From contig JAWQRO010000196.1 of assembly GCA_033557835.1 (NCBI GenBank), forward strand, positions 1 through 49,559: a stretch of DNA of 49,559 bases. The letters run 5' to 3'. Positions 1 through 12,569 of the stretch are shown here, one piece after another (position 1 is the first letter of the stretch; every line of letters starts with the position of its first letter). A model generated the notes under the pieces. That model made no database searches. It was given only the letters and a program-made list of their open reading frames with translations, and was not told the origin of the DNA. A program made the position numbers and the translations under genes. The DNA is from Helochares maculicollis. Taxonomy: Eukaryota; Arthropoda; Insecta; Coleoptera; Hydrophilidae.

Positions 1-690
1 TATATATATATATATATTAGATATTTTCCATTAAAAGGAAGTCCGCTATAAAGTCAAAAATTTGTAATTGTTTAGATATTTGTATTTAATAATTATGCGT
101 ACCAATTAGCGACTTAAAAAGCCTGTTTCTGACAAGATAAAGGGTTCAATTCAAATTACTACATGCTCATTGCATTTGATTGTGCGTAGCTATATAAAAC
201 GGAATTTTGTAAGGTACAACCACTTGTACAGAATTAGCATTTGGTCCACTCAGTCAAGCCAATTACTAATGTATACATTTGCAGTTCAACCATTCATTAA
301 GGCCGCGTGTGGATCAAAATTTATAAAGAGCGGTAATAAACATCGGTTTATGACTATGTTATTAAATAATGTTGAATACACCACGTGATTGGTGCAGCCG
401 GAATGAAGTTAAATATTAGCTAATGTTAATTAAAAATATAGGTTGAAAAGGAACTTTATGATCCCGATTCTTTATTAATATAGTTGATTTGCGAACAAAT
501 GTAGCTATTAATAGACTAATTAAAACCTAAAATATAATTAGATTGTCAGCATGTCATTAGCTATTCATTCAACGAATGCATTTTAACAAAGTATTAGAAT
601 TAGTGTATAGTAGCATCTGAAAGTAAAATGTAAAAACTGATGAGATATTACAGTTTCTTAGCAAACAACAGTAAGAAACATTTGTACATA
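1..690. other. AT-rich intergenic DNA
   Basis: I see no coding signal here. The window opens with a short run of TA dinucleotides (1-18). The rest is AT-rich sequence up to the left TA of a mariner element at 689-690. Confidence 0.5.
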
Positions 691-1581
691 TTGTGATCAA
701 AAAGTAAGGTGAGTTTGTTTATAAAATATAAATTCTTTATTTATTCTTTCAAATCAATTTCATCTCCTTCAAAGTAATCCCCGTCCGATAAAACGGACTT
801 TTGACAACGCATTTTCCAGTCCTCAAAACAGTCGAAATAGTCTTTTTCCGGTATAGCATTCAAGACCTTCTTCGATTCGGTTTTTATCTCCTCAATCGTA
901 TCAAAACTGTATCCCCGCATTGGCCTTTTGAATTTGCTGGATAGCAAGAAGTCGCACGGAGCCAAATCAGGTTAATACGGTGGTTGTGGAACGATATGAG
1001 TCGAGTTTTTGGCAAAAAAAGTCGCGAAGAACCAATGCAGTATGACATGGTGCATTTGGCACTAATTTTCAAAATTGTTTGGGCTGAGCCAAGTGATAGT
1101 CCAACACTATCACCGAGGTCTCTAATTATCAATCCACTATTTTCAAGCACCAAATCTTTGATTTTTTGGACATGGCACTCGTCGGTAGATATTGATAGTC
1201 GTCCAGAGCGCGGTTCGTCTTCAACGCGTTCTCGATCCGCTTTGAAGTCGTTGTATCACTTATAAACGTTTTTTTTTGTACCATATTTGATCACTAAAGG
1301 CCTTCCGCAACATTTTCAATGTATACGCACAAGAATATTGGTTTCGCAAACAAAATTTTATGCAAGTTCTTTGCTCAGCAACATCACCCATTGTTAATAT
1401 TGAAAAATTCACTTTTGGTTGTATACAAAAACACGTGTAACCTGAAGATAATTAAAGCTTTTGACAAACAGACGCTTGGCAAATGTTACTAGATAGTCCT
1501 AGCAACATAGGAAAAAATGTACCTGCCTTCCTAATGCCCGGGAGTTTCAAATGACAATTTCACCTTACTTTTTGATCACGG
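691..1581 (-). mobile_element. Defective mariner element with both terminal repeats
   Basis: An 891-bp mariner-family element is bounded by TA dinucleotides at 689-690 and 1582-1583. Its inverted ends match (gtgatcaaaaagtaaggtga on the left, the reverse complement ending at 1581 on the right). The transposase reads on the minus strand from an ATG at 1391. The N-terminal helix-turn-helix region (KIKDLVLENSG, then GLSLGSAQTILK) and the C-terminal block (KRPMRG, FDTIEEI, GDYFEGDE) are recognisable. The middle is missing, including most of the catalytic core: the frame jumps from the TILK region straight to the block related to NAPCHTALVL. Frameshifts in two homopolymer runs (near 1270 and 1015) break the frame further. 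A full mariner is usually about 1.3 kb, so this is a non-autonomous or dead copy. Confidence 0.88.
741..1391 (-). pseudogene. Broken mariner transposase
   Basis: This is the coding remnant inside the element at 691-1581. It runs on the minus strand from ATG 1391 to a stop at 741-743. The 3' open stretch (741-965) is the transposase C-terminus; 884-1153 covers the helix-turn-helix in another frame. At least two frameshifts and an internal deletion separate them, so no functional enzyme can be made. Confidence 0.85.
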
Positions 1582-1789
1582 TAGTATATGGAACTCTAGT
1601 AGCATTTATAATCGTGTTATATATTTCCAGCAAAATTGCAAAATGCCGAAAATGCATATTTCATTTTTTTTTTCGAGTTTAAGTTGGTACTTGTTGATAA
1701 TATCATATAAAAAAGGAAATCGCAAAACTGCGACCAAGGCATTGGACACATAACATAAGGATATGAAACCGGATTTTTCTATAGAATAA

Positions 1790-2470
1790 TGTATTTGTAG
1801 GAAAATTGTAAAAAATCTTATTTAATGTATTGTCCATCGTAGTACAATTTTGGCATCGCTCTAGTAATTTGTTGAATCATGTTCGTGCACTTTCGTAAGT
1901 GAATCGGATGGAGTCTAGTCTGGTGAGTAAACTGCATGCGAAAGGATTTGCCAGCTCAACGCTTCGATAGTTTCTTTGACGGGATTTGCTGTGTGCAATT
2001 GTGCATTATAATTGAGCAAAATCACTTTGTGTTGCCTCTTTTGATATTTTGGTCGTGTTTCACGGAAAGCTTGGTTCAAATCCACTTTTGTTGTCGGTAA
2101 CATTCAGTATTATTGATTTTTCCAAGTTTTATCCTTTTCATCCCAGCAAACACAACATTGCACAAGAGTTTTTTAGGTTGCCCTGCTGCGTTTCAAACGT
2201 AGAGTGACTGCTTCTCGGGTCAGACGTAATTGATCAGCAAATTGTTGTTTCGCTTAAGTGTCATCGTCATCCAACAAATCTTGCAACTTGCAGATCTTAA
2301 AACTTTCCCTGTAGTCACTCACAGTCTTAATATCTCGCGAACAAACGCTTTTTTGAATTTTTTAAACCACCGACACCATTTTTCCAGAGCATGCTCACCG
2401 GAAGCTTCGATAAGCATTCGATGCGATTCTGCAGTAATTTCTTTTAAATTGTAACAGAAAATCAATGCTG
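1790..2470 (-). mobile_element. Second, older mariner transposase remnant
   Basis: This minus-strand relic belongs to a different mariner lineage from its neighbour. From 2460 downward one reads an N-terminal piece (EKWCRWFKKFKK), a helix-turn-helix piece in another frame (LQDLLDDDD, AKQQFADQLRLTREA), and at 2103-1915 the block around the second catalytic aspartate (KRQHKVILLNYNAQLH, then VYSPD). The family consensus there is HDNARPH, so the catalytic Asp has become Tyr. A degenerate C-terminal trace (LLERCQ, DGQYI) lies near 1790-1880. Several frameshifts and missing segments show long decay. I could not place its terminal repeats. Confidence 0.75.
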
Positions 2471-4149
2471 TCAGTAAATTTCAGTTTTCAGGGATGTTTC
2501 GCGCAATGAAAAACTAGATTGCATGAAGTTTGCATTATTGTGAGTAGAAAGTCTTTGACAAATGTAGGTACAAGAAACAGGCGTTTAGCGACGCGGTTAA
2601 ACATCATTCCAAAGCCAACTAGACACAAATTCCGGGTTCATCTTTACAGACCCAGTAAAGTAAAACATATTTCTCTATTAGTAAAACAAAAATAAAACAA
2701 TACTGCCACAATATTATAGTTTTGAATGCCGGTGGAATCAAATAAAATATTAACAGTTTGAATCCAAACAGAAAAAAATGTGTATAGTTTTCTTTATAAG
2801 TAGCACTATATGCATAGAACAAAGTTAATTAGTTTATAAGCAAGTTAGGGAACTTTGTTAGTATTGGTTTTTTACAACAATTAAATTCATAATAAATACA
2901 TATATCGTTGTTAATTTCTTTATTAATCATTCCATATCATTAGTTGTAGTAATAGGTTAGGTTGAGTTCAAAATGCCAAATACAATCATACATAAACATA
3001 CCTTTTCTTTACTGTTAACCATTCCGTGGCCTTATGGTTGCGTGTGGTACAGACCATTAAACGCCCTAACGAACTTCACAATAAGGTATTCAGTGTTCCT
3101 TTTCGTATATTTTTTTTAATGGAAAATTTTTCAATTCAAGCTTTCTATTACATTATTTATTGCACTAGTCACTAGCGTTACTGTTTTATATGTGTAAGTA
3201 TGTAATGCAAATTTTTATCCTAGGTATTCTCAATAATCCAGTGCACCATGAGATAGATAACTCCATTTTCCATTAAAACTAGAAAAAGAAAACTACGAAA
3301 TGAGAAGGCTCATCAATTAATACACTTAACAACAGTAGTACCAGTAGACAAAATCAAAGTTTAACTCGGTTTGGTTCGTAAATAAAAGTGAACTGTAACG
3401 CATACAAAATTTGAGTATTTTAAACCCATTATTTTTAGTAGCTCTATTTGCGACAATTCTCATTAAATCATTCGTCATGGATATCTTGAATCAGCAAAAT
3501 TGTTGACTTATTGAAGTACGTTTATTTGTTGAGATGTATTGAGAAACAGGGCAGAGGAGTAGAATATTTTAACCGCAAAGAAAAAAGACGGTATACGTCA
3601 GAAAACCCATAATTTGCATTTATATTTAACAAAAGTATTATGTATTATTCTTATGTATGTGTGTCTAGCTCAATTTTCCTCGTAATCCGATGGAAAAAAC
3701 CAATAGGAGAATATTAAAGTATAATCAATTTTAGTTGATCGATGAGTTAAACGTTAAAACCGACAAAGTCTCAAGCGTTTTGCTGTGGAATGAAAGTATA
3801 GACGTACATTTCGGTGGTCATAACTGCGGTACAGTGAGCGATAACAGCAGTTTTAAGTATTCAAAGGGGACCTGAGGAAATCGACATAACAAAGCAGTGT
3901 CATTTATGTATGTACGCATACATTAAGACAACATACGCATAACAATAACACGAGCATAATCTAAAACCATAAAATAATTAGTTATTATACTTATGAACTT
4001 GGTGTTAATTCAAGAAATCCAAGGTCAGCTTAATATGTTGTATTCTTTAAAGTTGAGAAGTCCTAGAACAGCACAATTATCGTCCATAATGCTTATCAAA
4101 CTGGCAGGAATAATCAGCGTACAATTTATGCAATGAGTAATTACGCACT
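2471..4149. other. Intergenic DNA without recognisable genes
   Basis: AT-rich sequence with only short chance open frames. I see no splice-linked coding segments, structural RNAs or transposon ends. Confidence 0.4.
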
Positions 4150-5560
4150 TTATGTTTATCAATAGGGAAGCACGTAGGAAAAGTTACGCACTCTGCGCTG
4201 ATTGTATCATCATCCCCCACGCGGGGTGAATTCAATGTCACAAAAGAGCTATGAAGAGGGGCAACCGGAAAATCCGATGGAAATGCAAAAAAACAAATAA
4301 TTTGGATTAAAAGTAATGAACAGCAAATGAATTATCGTCAACCATGTCCTAACCCAATAAATCTTCTAAAAACAATCCAAGGCTAGACCGGGTGTAAACT
4401 CCAAAAAATCTTAAAACGTACCTCGCCAGCAATCATTTCCACTCATATGACACTGTATGTTTATGTCGGAAAAACACGTCCGGCTATCGAAACTGTCGAT
4501 TGCACTAAAGAACATAGCACAAAACACTTTTTATCGCGGTTAATTTTACATTATCTTTATGCGAAGCCACTTGTTTTGGATACCTAGGTCTGGATTTTAG
4601 CTGACATTGTAACTGCGCATGAACTTGACCGTCTAAGTTTTGCACTCTGTTCCAGCAATATACGGAGATAATTGTAAACAATTGTAGCAAATATAACACT
4701 CGAGACACGGACCGCTTCTAAAACCAGCCAGAAATTCCTTTTTGCACGACAATCTACACAATAAAATCGCAATACATTCGCCGGCCGCAGGTCGTGACTT
4801 GCCGCGTAAAGTCGCAACGCATCGAGCAGCCCAAATAAATTATACGAGCACGTGGCTCCTACGACTCAAAATATTACTGAAAGTACTAGATGACACAACA
4901 TAACGATGCATCACAATCATAATAAACGTTATTATTCGAGAAAATTTCTTTCAGATTAAATGAAAATCTGTCGCCAACCTACGCACATTCAACCGTGTTT
5001 CCATTGTTGAGGTGCGTTAAGGCAGATGAGTCGATGTATGCGCTAAATTCAGACCGCGCTCTGTCAAAATGGGGGCACGTGGTAGTGTATTTGGTTTTAT
5101 TGATCCTGCTGTAGTGACCTTGAATTTGGTTAAAGACGAGCCTTCGCTACGGAAAGTGGTCAAATATTGCCCTTGCGCAGTGACCTTGAAAATTTGCAGG
5201 CACTGTTTGTAAAATCGATGCAGCAACACCAAACTCGGTTTTACTATCGTTTTTACCTTCTCAAACTCCCTCTTAAGACGCATACCTCTTTACAGCGATG
5301 TTTCTAATAGCCTCATTAATGCCCTGGAAAATTATCTCCGTCCTACATCCTTATGGGAACAAAGAAACAGTCGGAATCTTTCTCTGCGCTACCTCATGAC
5401 TCAGGAATGATGGGTTTTTCTTCGTTGTTATTGTATGCAGTTGCAGACGCACGTCTTTTTTACACAAGGTGAACCTCTGTCTCGCAGATTTCATAGGGTG
5501 AAAGTGCTTGTTTTGAAAATACATTCAACGGGTCAATGGCAAACGCAACTGCTACAAAGT
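4150..5560. promoter_or_regulatory. CpG-richer patch with two CACGTG E-boxes
   Basis: Base composition changes here: GC content and CpG dinucleotides are visibly higher than in the flanks (for example 4740-4835 and 5040-5280). Two perfect CACGTG palindromes lie at 4849-4854 and 5076-5081. Open frames (4505-4817, 5017-5283) resemble no protein I know. The patch could be a promoter and first exon of a gene lying mostly outside the window, but direction and target cannot be read from the sequence. Confidence 0.3.
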
Positions 5561-7096
5561 AACGTCGCTCTTTTGTACGTATTGCTTGGAATACTGACAT
5601 ATTTTCACTTTAAAGAAATTGTGTAAATTTATTATTTACCTCAATTCAAATTCAACCACAATAACTACTTCGAAATCTAATATTTTTCAACTCTTAAATA
5701 TAATAGTAAAATTATAACAATTACGAACATTACGGTATAAAAATTATAATTAACTTCCTGTTGTTTCCAATTTATTTATAGATTAGAAATTATTTAAAAA
5801 TATTCTACACTTCCCCTTGCCATAATAATAAATTGTGGGTTGCCTCTATCATTTGTTGATTTCATATATTAATTTAATCTTATTATAAAACAAATTTTTA
5901 CCTAAATTATTTTGCCAGGCATTCATTTTGAAAGGTCCACATGGCAATTTTAGCGGTCAAAATCAAGTATCAAGTAAGTTTTACTTGGTGTCTTGTCAGG
6001 TTTGTATTGTGTGAAAACATTCTAAGTCCGCAACATCGATAGATCAAATGTGGAATATTTCATCCTTTCAGAAACATATCAAATCGAAACTATTTTTTGA
6101 AACCATGTACTATATTCTGCCGATTTCAGGGCACCCTACAAGCACATAAACAGTTAGTTTATGTAATATAAGACGTGCCTGACTGAGAATGCAAATATCC
6201 CAATTATGAAATCTTACACTTTATAGCTATACCAAAAAATACATAAATCTAACTGCTATAAATGTGTTTTTAAATACTAAAAATTTAATTTGATTTTTGC
6301 CCGGTTGTAATTTGTGTTGATACTATTTTATTTTTTCCTTTGGCATATCTGTCATCAATTGCAAAAAGTTTAGTCTTCATTATATAAAATTTAAAATGTC
6401 TAACATAATTTTCAGCAAAAAAAAACAAAACCAATCGACAACAGGTAAAATGACATTTCATCTTCTATTTTGATAAGTAGTAATCAGAGTTAATATGGGG
6501 GTCATGTTGGGTTATTTACAGCCAATTTTATGTTACCCTAGTTCCAACAAGTAATCATGCTCTTGTTTGTGAAACGGTCCCACTAGTTTTCATCTTGCTA
6601 AAAAAAATTGCGGTGAAAGTCATAAGAAACGTGGAAATAGCAGAATAGTATGAAAAACTTTTTCATCCATATTGCACAGAGCCTGCATATGCCTATGTTA
6701 GTTTATTGAGTAATTCAATACAAAATTAATATTTCTAATAAGAGAAAAATATATTTTCTAGATTCTAGTTACAACCAGCGTTTAATATAGAAGATGTATC
6801 TGGTTTATTAACAAGTTATTCCCTGATTGACTGACTAACCAGACCAGTGACCAAATTAAACCTAGAACAGCAAATTTTTAGCCCCAATACATTTATGGGC
6901 AGGCACTAAATAGGGAAAAAAATTCGTTTCTAAAGGGGTGAAAGTATAGGTCTTTTAATTTTTATTTGCTAACTATCATTCAACTAACAAAGAGGTAAAT
7001 GGATGATAAATATTTTGTTTCTCGTAAATGACTCACATATATTATATAATAAAATCTGTTGATTTATTATGTGTATACTCTGTCATAAGCCATTTT

Positions 7097-7192
7097 ACAA
7101 AAATCCTACTTGTAAGAGAGCGAAAAGCCATTTAATAAATATATACAAAAATCCTACTTGTAAGAGAGCTAAAAGTCATTTAATAAATATAT
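7097..7192. repeat. 48-bp unit repeated twice in tandem
   Basis: Units 7097-7144 and 7145-7192 begin acaaaaatcctacttgtaag and differ at only two positions. This is a recent direct duplication with no coding role evident. Confidence 0.9.
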
Positions 7193-8103
7193 AGGTTTCT
7201 CAAACATAAGTTATAGTGCAGATGAGAAAATTAGCACTAACATTTTTTTAAAGATAACATGTTAACAAATTATTTTTATAAGAATGCTTGTAATTAAACA
7301 ATCGTTCATGGTATATATAAAATATTTGGTGAGTAGATTCTCGTTTCAAAACAATGGGATGCCTGTTTTGTCAGTTTAGACAAAGGATGTAAAATGGGGT
7401 ATTATAGAAATATTGATAATTCGTAGTATTGATATTAAAATAACAAAATTTATTCTTTGATTTTTTCAAAACTAATGAGTCATGGATTTAACAATCTTTT
7501 AAATACTCAACAATTTATGGAAACACATCATACATCCAATTAGTCATACTTATCTTCCATAAAATATATGTGAAAGCAGGTACCTTGAGAAAAGAAAGTG
7601 CTTTGACATATTTCACTTTCAATAATGCGAAATATGAAAAGTTTTTTAAAAGTAGCCTTTAGACATTGTTACCAATTTTTGAGCCTGTGTAGATAGGGGT
7701 TCTATTTACCTATCCTCTATATATTAGTATCCTATTACATTATATTTATTAAAAGAATAATCTAATAGAGAGAAAAATGAAAAAAATGTTGAAACGTTTG
7801 GAACTTACATATACGAGTGGGTGCGCACAAAGTATATTAGCATCACTAACGTAAGAGTAATTACACTACTCTTTCAGAAGGAACCTGATGCGAACCATGT
7901 AAATACAAGATGTGAGTAACAAATGTTAAGTACTTTTGCTAGATCAAGCAAGCCTTAAGTACTAATACCGAGTTCAGTAAGCAAATAAATAATTAAAAGT
8001 AAATAGTAAATATCAATAATTCAACCATTTACCAAATAAATATGAAATAAATAAGTGCCATGTGGAAGATTAAGAGGTAAAGAGACCCTTGTAAAATCAT
8101 AAC

Positions 8104-8104
<1 letters not shown>

Positions 8105-8152
<48 letters not shown>
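8105..8152. repeat. TA dinucleotide microsatellite
   Basis: About 24 uninterrupted TA units. Confidence 0.95.
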
Positions 8153-8155
<3 letters not shown>

Positions 8156-9430
8156 CAAATTTAAAATTGAGTGCAAATAAATTTTGATATTCAGAACAAC
8201 AATATCTTTAATTACTCTGTTCAATTCTTAGACTATTTAAATTTCCCTGTTTTCCCGAACAAAAATTTTGTAATATAGTTACATCACTTAATAAGATATG
8301 GTGATTAAGATAATCATGGTATTAATCAAGAGTTGGCGATTTTGATTTATGGGTTAATCATATTATCCGGTAGTCTATTTAAATTTGCTTTGCCAAAACG
8401 ATAAATCAATAAGTTGATCAAAGCAAATTGTGGGTATCCAAACTTCTCTTATAGCTAATGACTGGATTGGGACATAAGCAATCCAATGAAAAAATTAATA
8501 TTTACATCTCTTCAAAACTAATAGTTCATGGGTTTCATTCACTTTAAAATCCATAATATCATAGGGCAAAAGATGGAAGTTCCTTTCATACCAAAAATGA
8601 TAGTACTGGTTTCTTTAAAACAGTGAGAATAATTTTCAGAAATCATATAAAAACATGCTTAATGTGTTATGCCTTCGAGGATGAGAAATAGTTTAATAGC
8701 TTAGGAAACAAATTTGCTGTCCTTAACCAGTGTAGCCTATTACTAAGAGTTTATAATGAAGTTTAATACACGTTAGTATGTTCAAGTAGGAAATTAAAAT
8801 TTTAAATATAATTATAAGTGAACCTAAACATATTTTAAAGTTCTTAGATATACTCCAACTTTGAACAACGATTCTTTGTTAAAAATTGATAATTAGTGTT
8901 TAGAAAGCTGGCTCATGCCAAATTAGAACTCGATTAAAGTATTAGAACTATTTTTATGAAGATAAGTATTTTTGATGAAATTGATCTTAAAATTAGAGTA
9001 CTTTGCTCGGGCACAAAATATATTAATCTACATAAAAAAACTAATTCAATTTATATCAATGAAGAGCGTGATTAATAATTATACATACAAAATTTTTGAT
9101 TGAATAGATAGAATCACCATATAAAGTTTTAAAAGTAACTATGCAACATGATGTACATTATACATATAGCATAGAAGAAGACATTGCGTTTGCAACGAGA
9201 CATCAATGTAATTTCTATGTTTGACAAAGTATTATGTTTTCATAAGTTAAATTTTTTTTTTAAACGTTGGAATATTAAAATATATTAAAGATGATAAAGT
9301 AAATTTTCAGGATACACATTATAGAAGCAATAACACAAATAATATTTAATTATAAAATGTATTATTATATTATACAAACATACTTTCAAGTTAAGCCTTA
9401 ATATTATACGAATTTCGAGTGAATCCTTTT

Positions 9431-11247
9431 TCACCTGGCATCAAAAACGATCACTGCAACAAATAATATTTTTGTCTTAGGTAATATCTAGTTTTATTAA
9501 ATGGTATGAATTGCTTTAGTAGTTCGGCTATAGTATGAAAGTATATGAATGATTCCAACTGTATAAGTAAATATTTGAGTAAAGTTAAATTTCTATCAGT
9601 GAAATAAAAGTAAATACCATAAGATAATTTTAGTAAATAAAAAAAAAATTAGAAGTAATAAATGAATATGAACAGAATCACTGCAATTAATTCAAATATG
9701 TATATGAAGTACTTACGCCTCTTTGTTCTTTTTTTGTACATGATACGGTAACCACATTCTCGGCAACGAATTGGATCCTTTGGGCGAATTTCGTTCTCAT
9801 TGTGGCATTCTAAATTTTAAAAACTCATTAAATAATTACATTTCTATGATTTTTCATTAACCCTGGAATGCTATATGGGGTATACCTGTACTCTACATGG
9901 GGAATGCAAGGTAGCCAATTGATTTGGTTATTTCTACTATATTTTAACACATGCTTGTTATATTCTAAATGAAACGAAACTGTTAGTTCAATATATTTAC
10001 ATCATTAGTTTTTTCAATTAGTTTTGCGTTTGCTTGATATTAATTTTTTGATTTTTATGTTAATTTTAGTTTAATTTTGGAAGGAAACATGTATACTGGA
10101 TTTTCAAAAATACAAAGGAAACAGATGTAATGGAAATTCTTAACATACTTTTTGGTTAAGATTCAGATCAAGTTGATGTAGATTCTGACAGAGAAGATAC
10201 AATTCATATTTTAAAAAAGAAGGAGCCACATGTTTGAAAAAATTTTTGATATGAATTGCTTTAAATGAATGGAAAATTTAATAGAGCACCCAAGAAAGAT
10301 TGGACGATTCATTTGGGAGGTAAAAGGAAAAAGGTAAAAGTATCAGCTTAAGAAGCATGGAAATTATGTTTTCCTGAATAAATTTAAACACCTTTACACA
10401 ATGTTCAATTAAAAAAAGCGGTACAGGGGCTGGAGAATATAAATAATTGATATGTGAAAGATTAAGATGTTGAAGATACATGTTTCATACCATCATTTGC
10501 CTAAGTTGCTAATGCCATAGAAATCTTATCCATGATGTTATGCAAAAATTATCACAAAAATTGATATGAAGTCGAAGGTTTCTGTTGACAATCCCTTTCA
10601 ATATTTCTTATTGTCTCCATTTTGAAAAAAAAGATACTACTAGAAATACACCAGAAAATGTCCCAGAAGCACAGTATTGTTATAAAAAAACTGATCGCTT
10701 TATTCCATGAAATAAATAGAAAGACAATTGGTAAATAAAAAATGTCAGTACTGGGAACCATTAGGACAAATAATATAGAGATTTCACCATCATTTTTGGA
10801 AGTAAAACTAAATCGAAAAATACTGATAAGTTTGCAGATAGTGAGAACCTATGGTAAGCTGATGAATATTCCTACTTAGTATGTAATGTGTTGGAAAAAT
10901 GAAATTTCAACACCTATACACCAGACCCATCAACAGGAAGATGTGCCTTCTGCGTTAGGTGCCAAGACAAAATCAATTATTTTTTCTATCGATTATAGTT
11001 CTTTGTAAAAATACAATGTTGTTTTAAATCTAAATCTATACTTTAAAATAAATTCGTCTTTTTTTTGAGTACAGAAATTAATATTTATGTAGTGTAAAGT
11101 ATGTCCTGTATTCCAGGATTAATTAATAAGTACACTTAAAAATCACGTTATTACCATAACCTCAAATAACGGTTACTTACCTCCACAAATATAAACCATC
11201 GGTACTTTAACGGACGCAGATTCTTTCGTGCTTGCTTCAGATGACAT
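9431..11247 (-). CDS. Polr2k: DNA-directed RNA polymerases I, II and III subunit RPABC4 (RPB12)
   Basis: This gene encodes the small zinc-binding subunit shared by nuclear RNA polymerases I, II and III. Three exons join in frame: 11247-11181, 9809-9717 and 9453-9431 (67, 93 and 23 nt), giving 60 residues against the usual 58 or so. The protein has the family zinc ribbon, YICGECH then CRECGYR (four cysteines), followed by the conserved basic tail MYKKRTKR and the invariant end VFDAR. Donors read gtaagt at 11180 and gtaagt at 9716; acceptors are tag at 9810 and cag at 9454. The first ~17 residues are variable, as in other animals. The first intron (1371 bp) has been enlarged by a piggyBac-like element. 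Recognition is very secure because the protein is almost invariant across animals. Confidence 0.97.
9861..11118 (+). mobile_element. Decayed piggyBac-like element in Polr2k intron 1
   Basis: The 1258-bp insert is flanked by TTAA at 9857-9860 and 11119-11122, the piggyBac target duplication. The ends are inverted: ccctggaatgctatatggg on the left, and the reverse complement of the right end begins tcctggaatacaggacatac. On the plus strand there are coding traces in several frames: an acidic stretch (DSDQVDVDSDRED) near 10166, typical of piggyBac N-termini, and near 10926 DPSTGRCAFCVRC, like the start of the C-terminal cysteine-rich domain. Many stops and frameshifts show the copy is dead. Intron position and TTAA flanks are seen directly; family placement is inferred from ends and traces. 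Confidence 0.72.
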
Positions 11248-12436
11248 TTTTAAAATTATTTTACAATAAGTCTACGAATGAATCAAAGAAACTTTAATGA
11301 ATATAACAACGTCTCGCGAATACAAATAAAATTAAATAGTTTCAGGGATTTTTGTTTTATTGTGTGTTAGAGAGTTTGCGCAGTGCATGCGTTTTGTTTT
11401 CGAAGAAGCACGCAATATCTCATTAAATACAACTTAAGATACCCAAGTTCATTGGTCTGCACAGTATATTTCAAAAAAAAGAAACAAAAACTTTCTTAGG
11501 TTCATTTTTTGAAAAAAGCCAAAACACTAGATTTTCAAAATATTATAAAAATAACAACGCAAACATCTAATGAATCAGTTTATTTGTTTGATAATATGTT
11601 TTAAATTGCATCAATATACATTCACGACAATAATTACAGCAGTAACAATATATAATTTCCATTTAAACAAATAACAATAAATAAACACAGTATATAATTT
11701 AAGATTCTATTCACAAAGCAACAAAATTAGATAATTTGAATATACTTCATAAAAGACACTTCAATTTATTATATTAGTCTAAACATTTTGTAACAAGTCG
11801 TTAACTATATTATCTAACATCGACTTTTATAGTAAATGTACCTTAGAATCATCTAAATTTGGTCTTGGATAACAACTGCTATATTATTTTATTAATTCAT
11901 ATCTAGAAAGAACAACCTTTCTTGAATGATACATTCTATATAAGCACCAATTTTTATAAAATTTTGACTAGCAAATTAATAAGTAAAATAATATAAGCAA
12001 TACCATATTTGGAAGAAAATTATTTAAAACTAATTATTGATAGTAATAAATAATGCAATACTGTTATGGCAATTATTTTGAAATTGCATTTGTTTTTACT
12101 TAACTAATGTACAATAACTAAACTATTTACATAACAGTGAAAATATCGACTTTTATCTTATAGCTTTAAGTAATGGAAATTGGTGTATCAGTAATTCAAC
12201 ACTGCACATATTTTAAAACTTATTCCTAGATACAATTACTGCAAAAGTACACTTTTACATAGCTAAGTTTTCAGTTAAACTAGTATTTCATGTGAGTAAT
12301 AAAATAAATAAAAATCAAAAAATAATATATAGCGCAAAGAGATAAAATGTAAAAAATAAAGCTCAAAAAATACTGCTACACAAAACAAACAGTGGCTAAA
12401 AGTGAAAGTGGTCACAAGAGCCCTATCTAAAGCATT
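11248..12436 (-). other. Polr2k upstream region and Pfk 3' untranslated region
   Basis: No coding sequence is seen. The Pfk canonical tail ends at 12437, and the first minus-strand AATAAA-type signal I notice is near 11887, suggesting a 3' UTR of roughly 550 nt. The Polr2k start lies about 640 bp further on, so the two genes sit in tandem with little space between them. Confidence 0.4.
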
Positions 12437-12569
12437 TTATATATCAACCTGTTTGTGATCTTCTACGGTCATGTACAATCCTTCTTCTTCATAAGTTGAG
12501 TCATGTTTGGCCAAAATACGAAGCAATGGCCGTAATTTCAGCCACCACTGCTCATTTGGAATACGAGTA
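12437..12569 (-). CDS. Pfk: Pfk canonical terminal exon 1
   Basis: It encodes 43 residues, TRIPNEQWWLKLRPLLRILA then KHDSTYEEEGLYMTVEDHKQ and VDI, with the stop at 12437-12439. From memory of insect PFKs this is the version closest to the usual C-terminus. Acceptor ttttttgcag. It is the most distal of the four terminal exons, so it is reached only if the three upstream acceptors and poly(A) signals are skipped. Confidence 0.93.

Larger units (their letters stand above)
5600..9430. other. AT-rich intergenic DNA downstream of Polr2k
   Basis: No gene seen. Apart from a 48-bp tandem duplication and a TA microsatellite, annotated separately, this is featureless AT-rich sequence. The Polr2k 3' untranslated region must start below 9431, but I could not fix its end. 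Confidence 0.4.

Noticed and set aside
2619..2822. A 67-residue minus-strand frame with hydrophobic segments
   Set aside because: Composition is that of AT-rich noncoding DNA (Phe, Leu, Ile, Tyr rich); no start context or conserved motif.
5017..5283. An 88-residue minus-strand open frame in the CpG-richer patch
   Set aside because: It resembles no known family, has no linked splice partners and is of a length expected by chance in a less AT-rich stretch.
8105..8152. The TA run as a possible CRISPR or other array
   Set aside because: It is a plain dinucleotide microsatellite with no spacers, in an animal genome.
10278..10761. Two minus-strand open frames inside the piggyBac-like element
   Set aside because: They run against the coding traces on the plus strand and are hydrophobic shadow frames.
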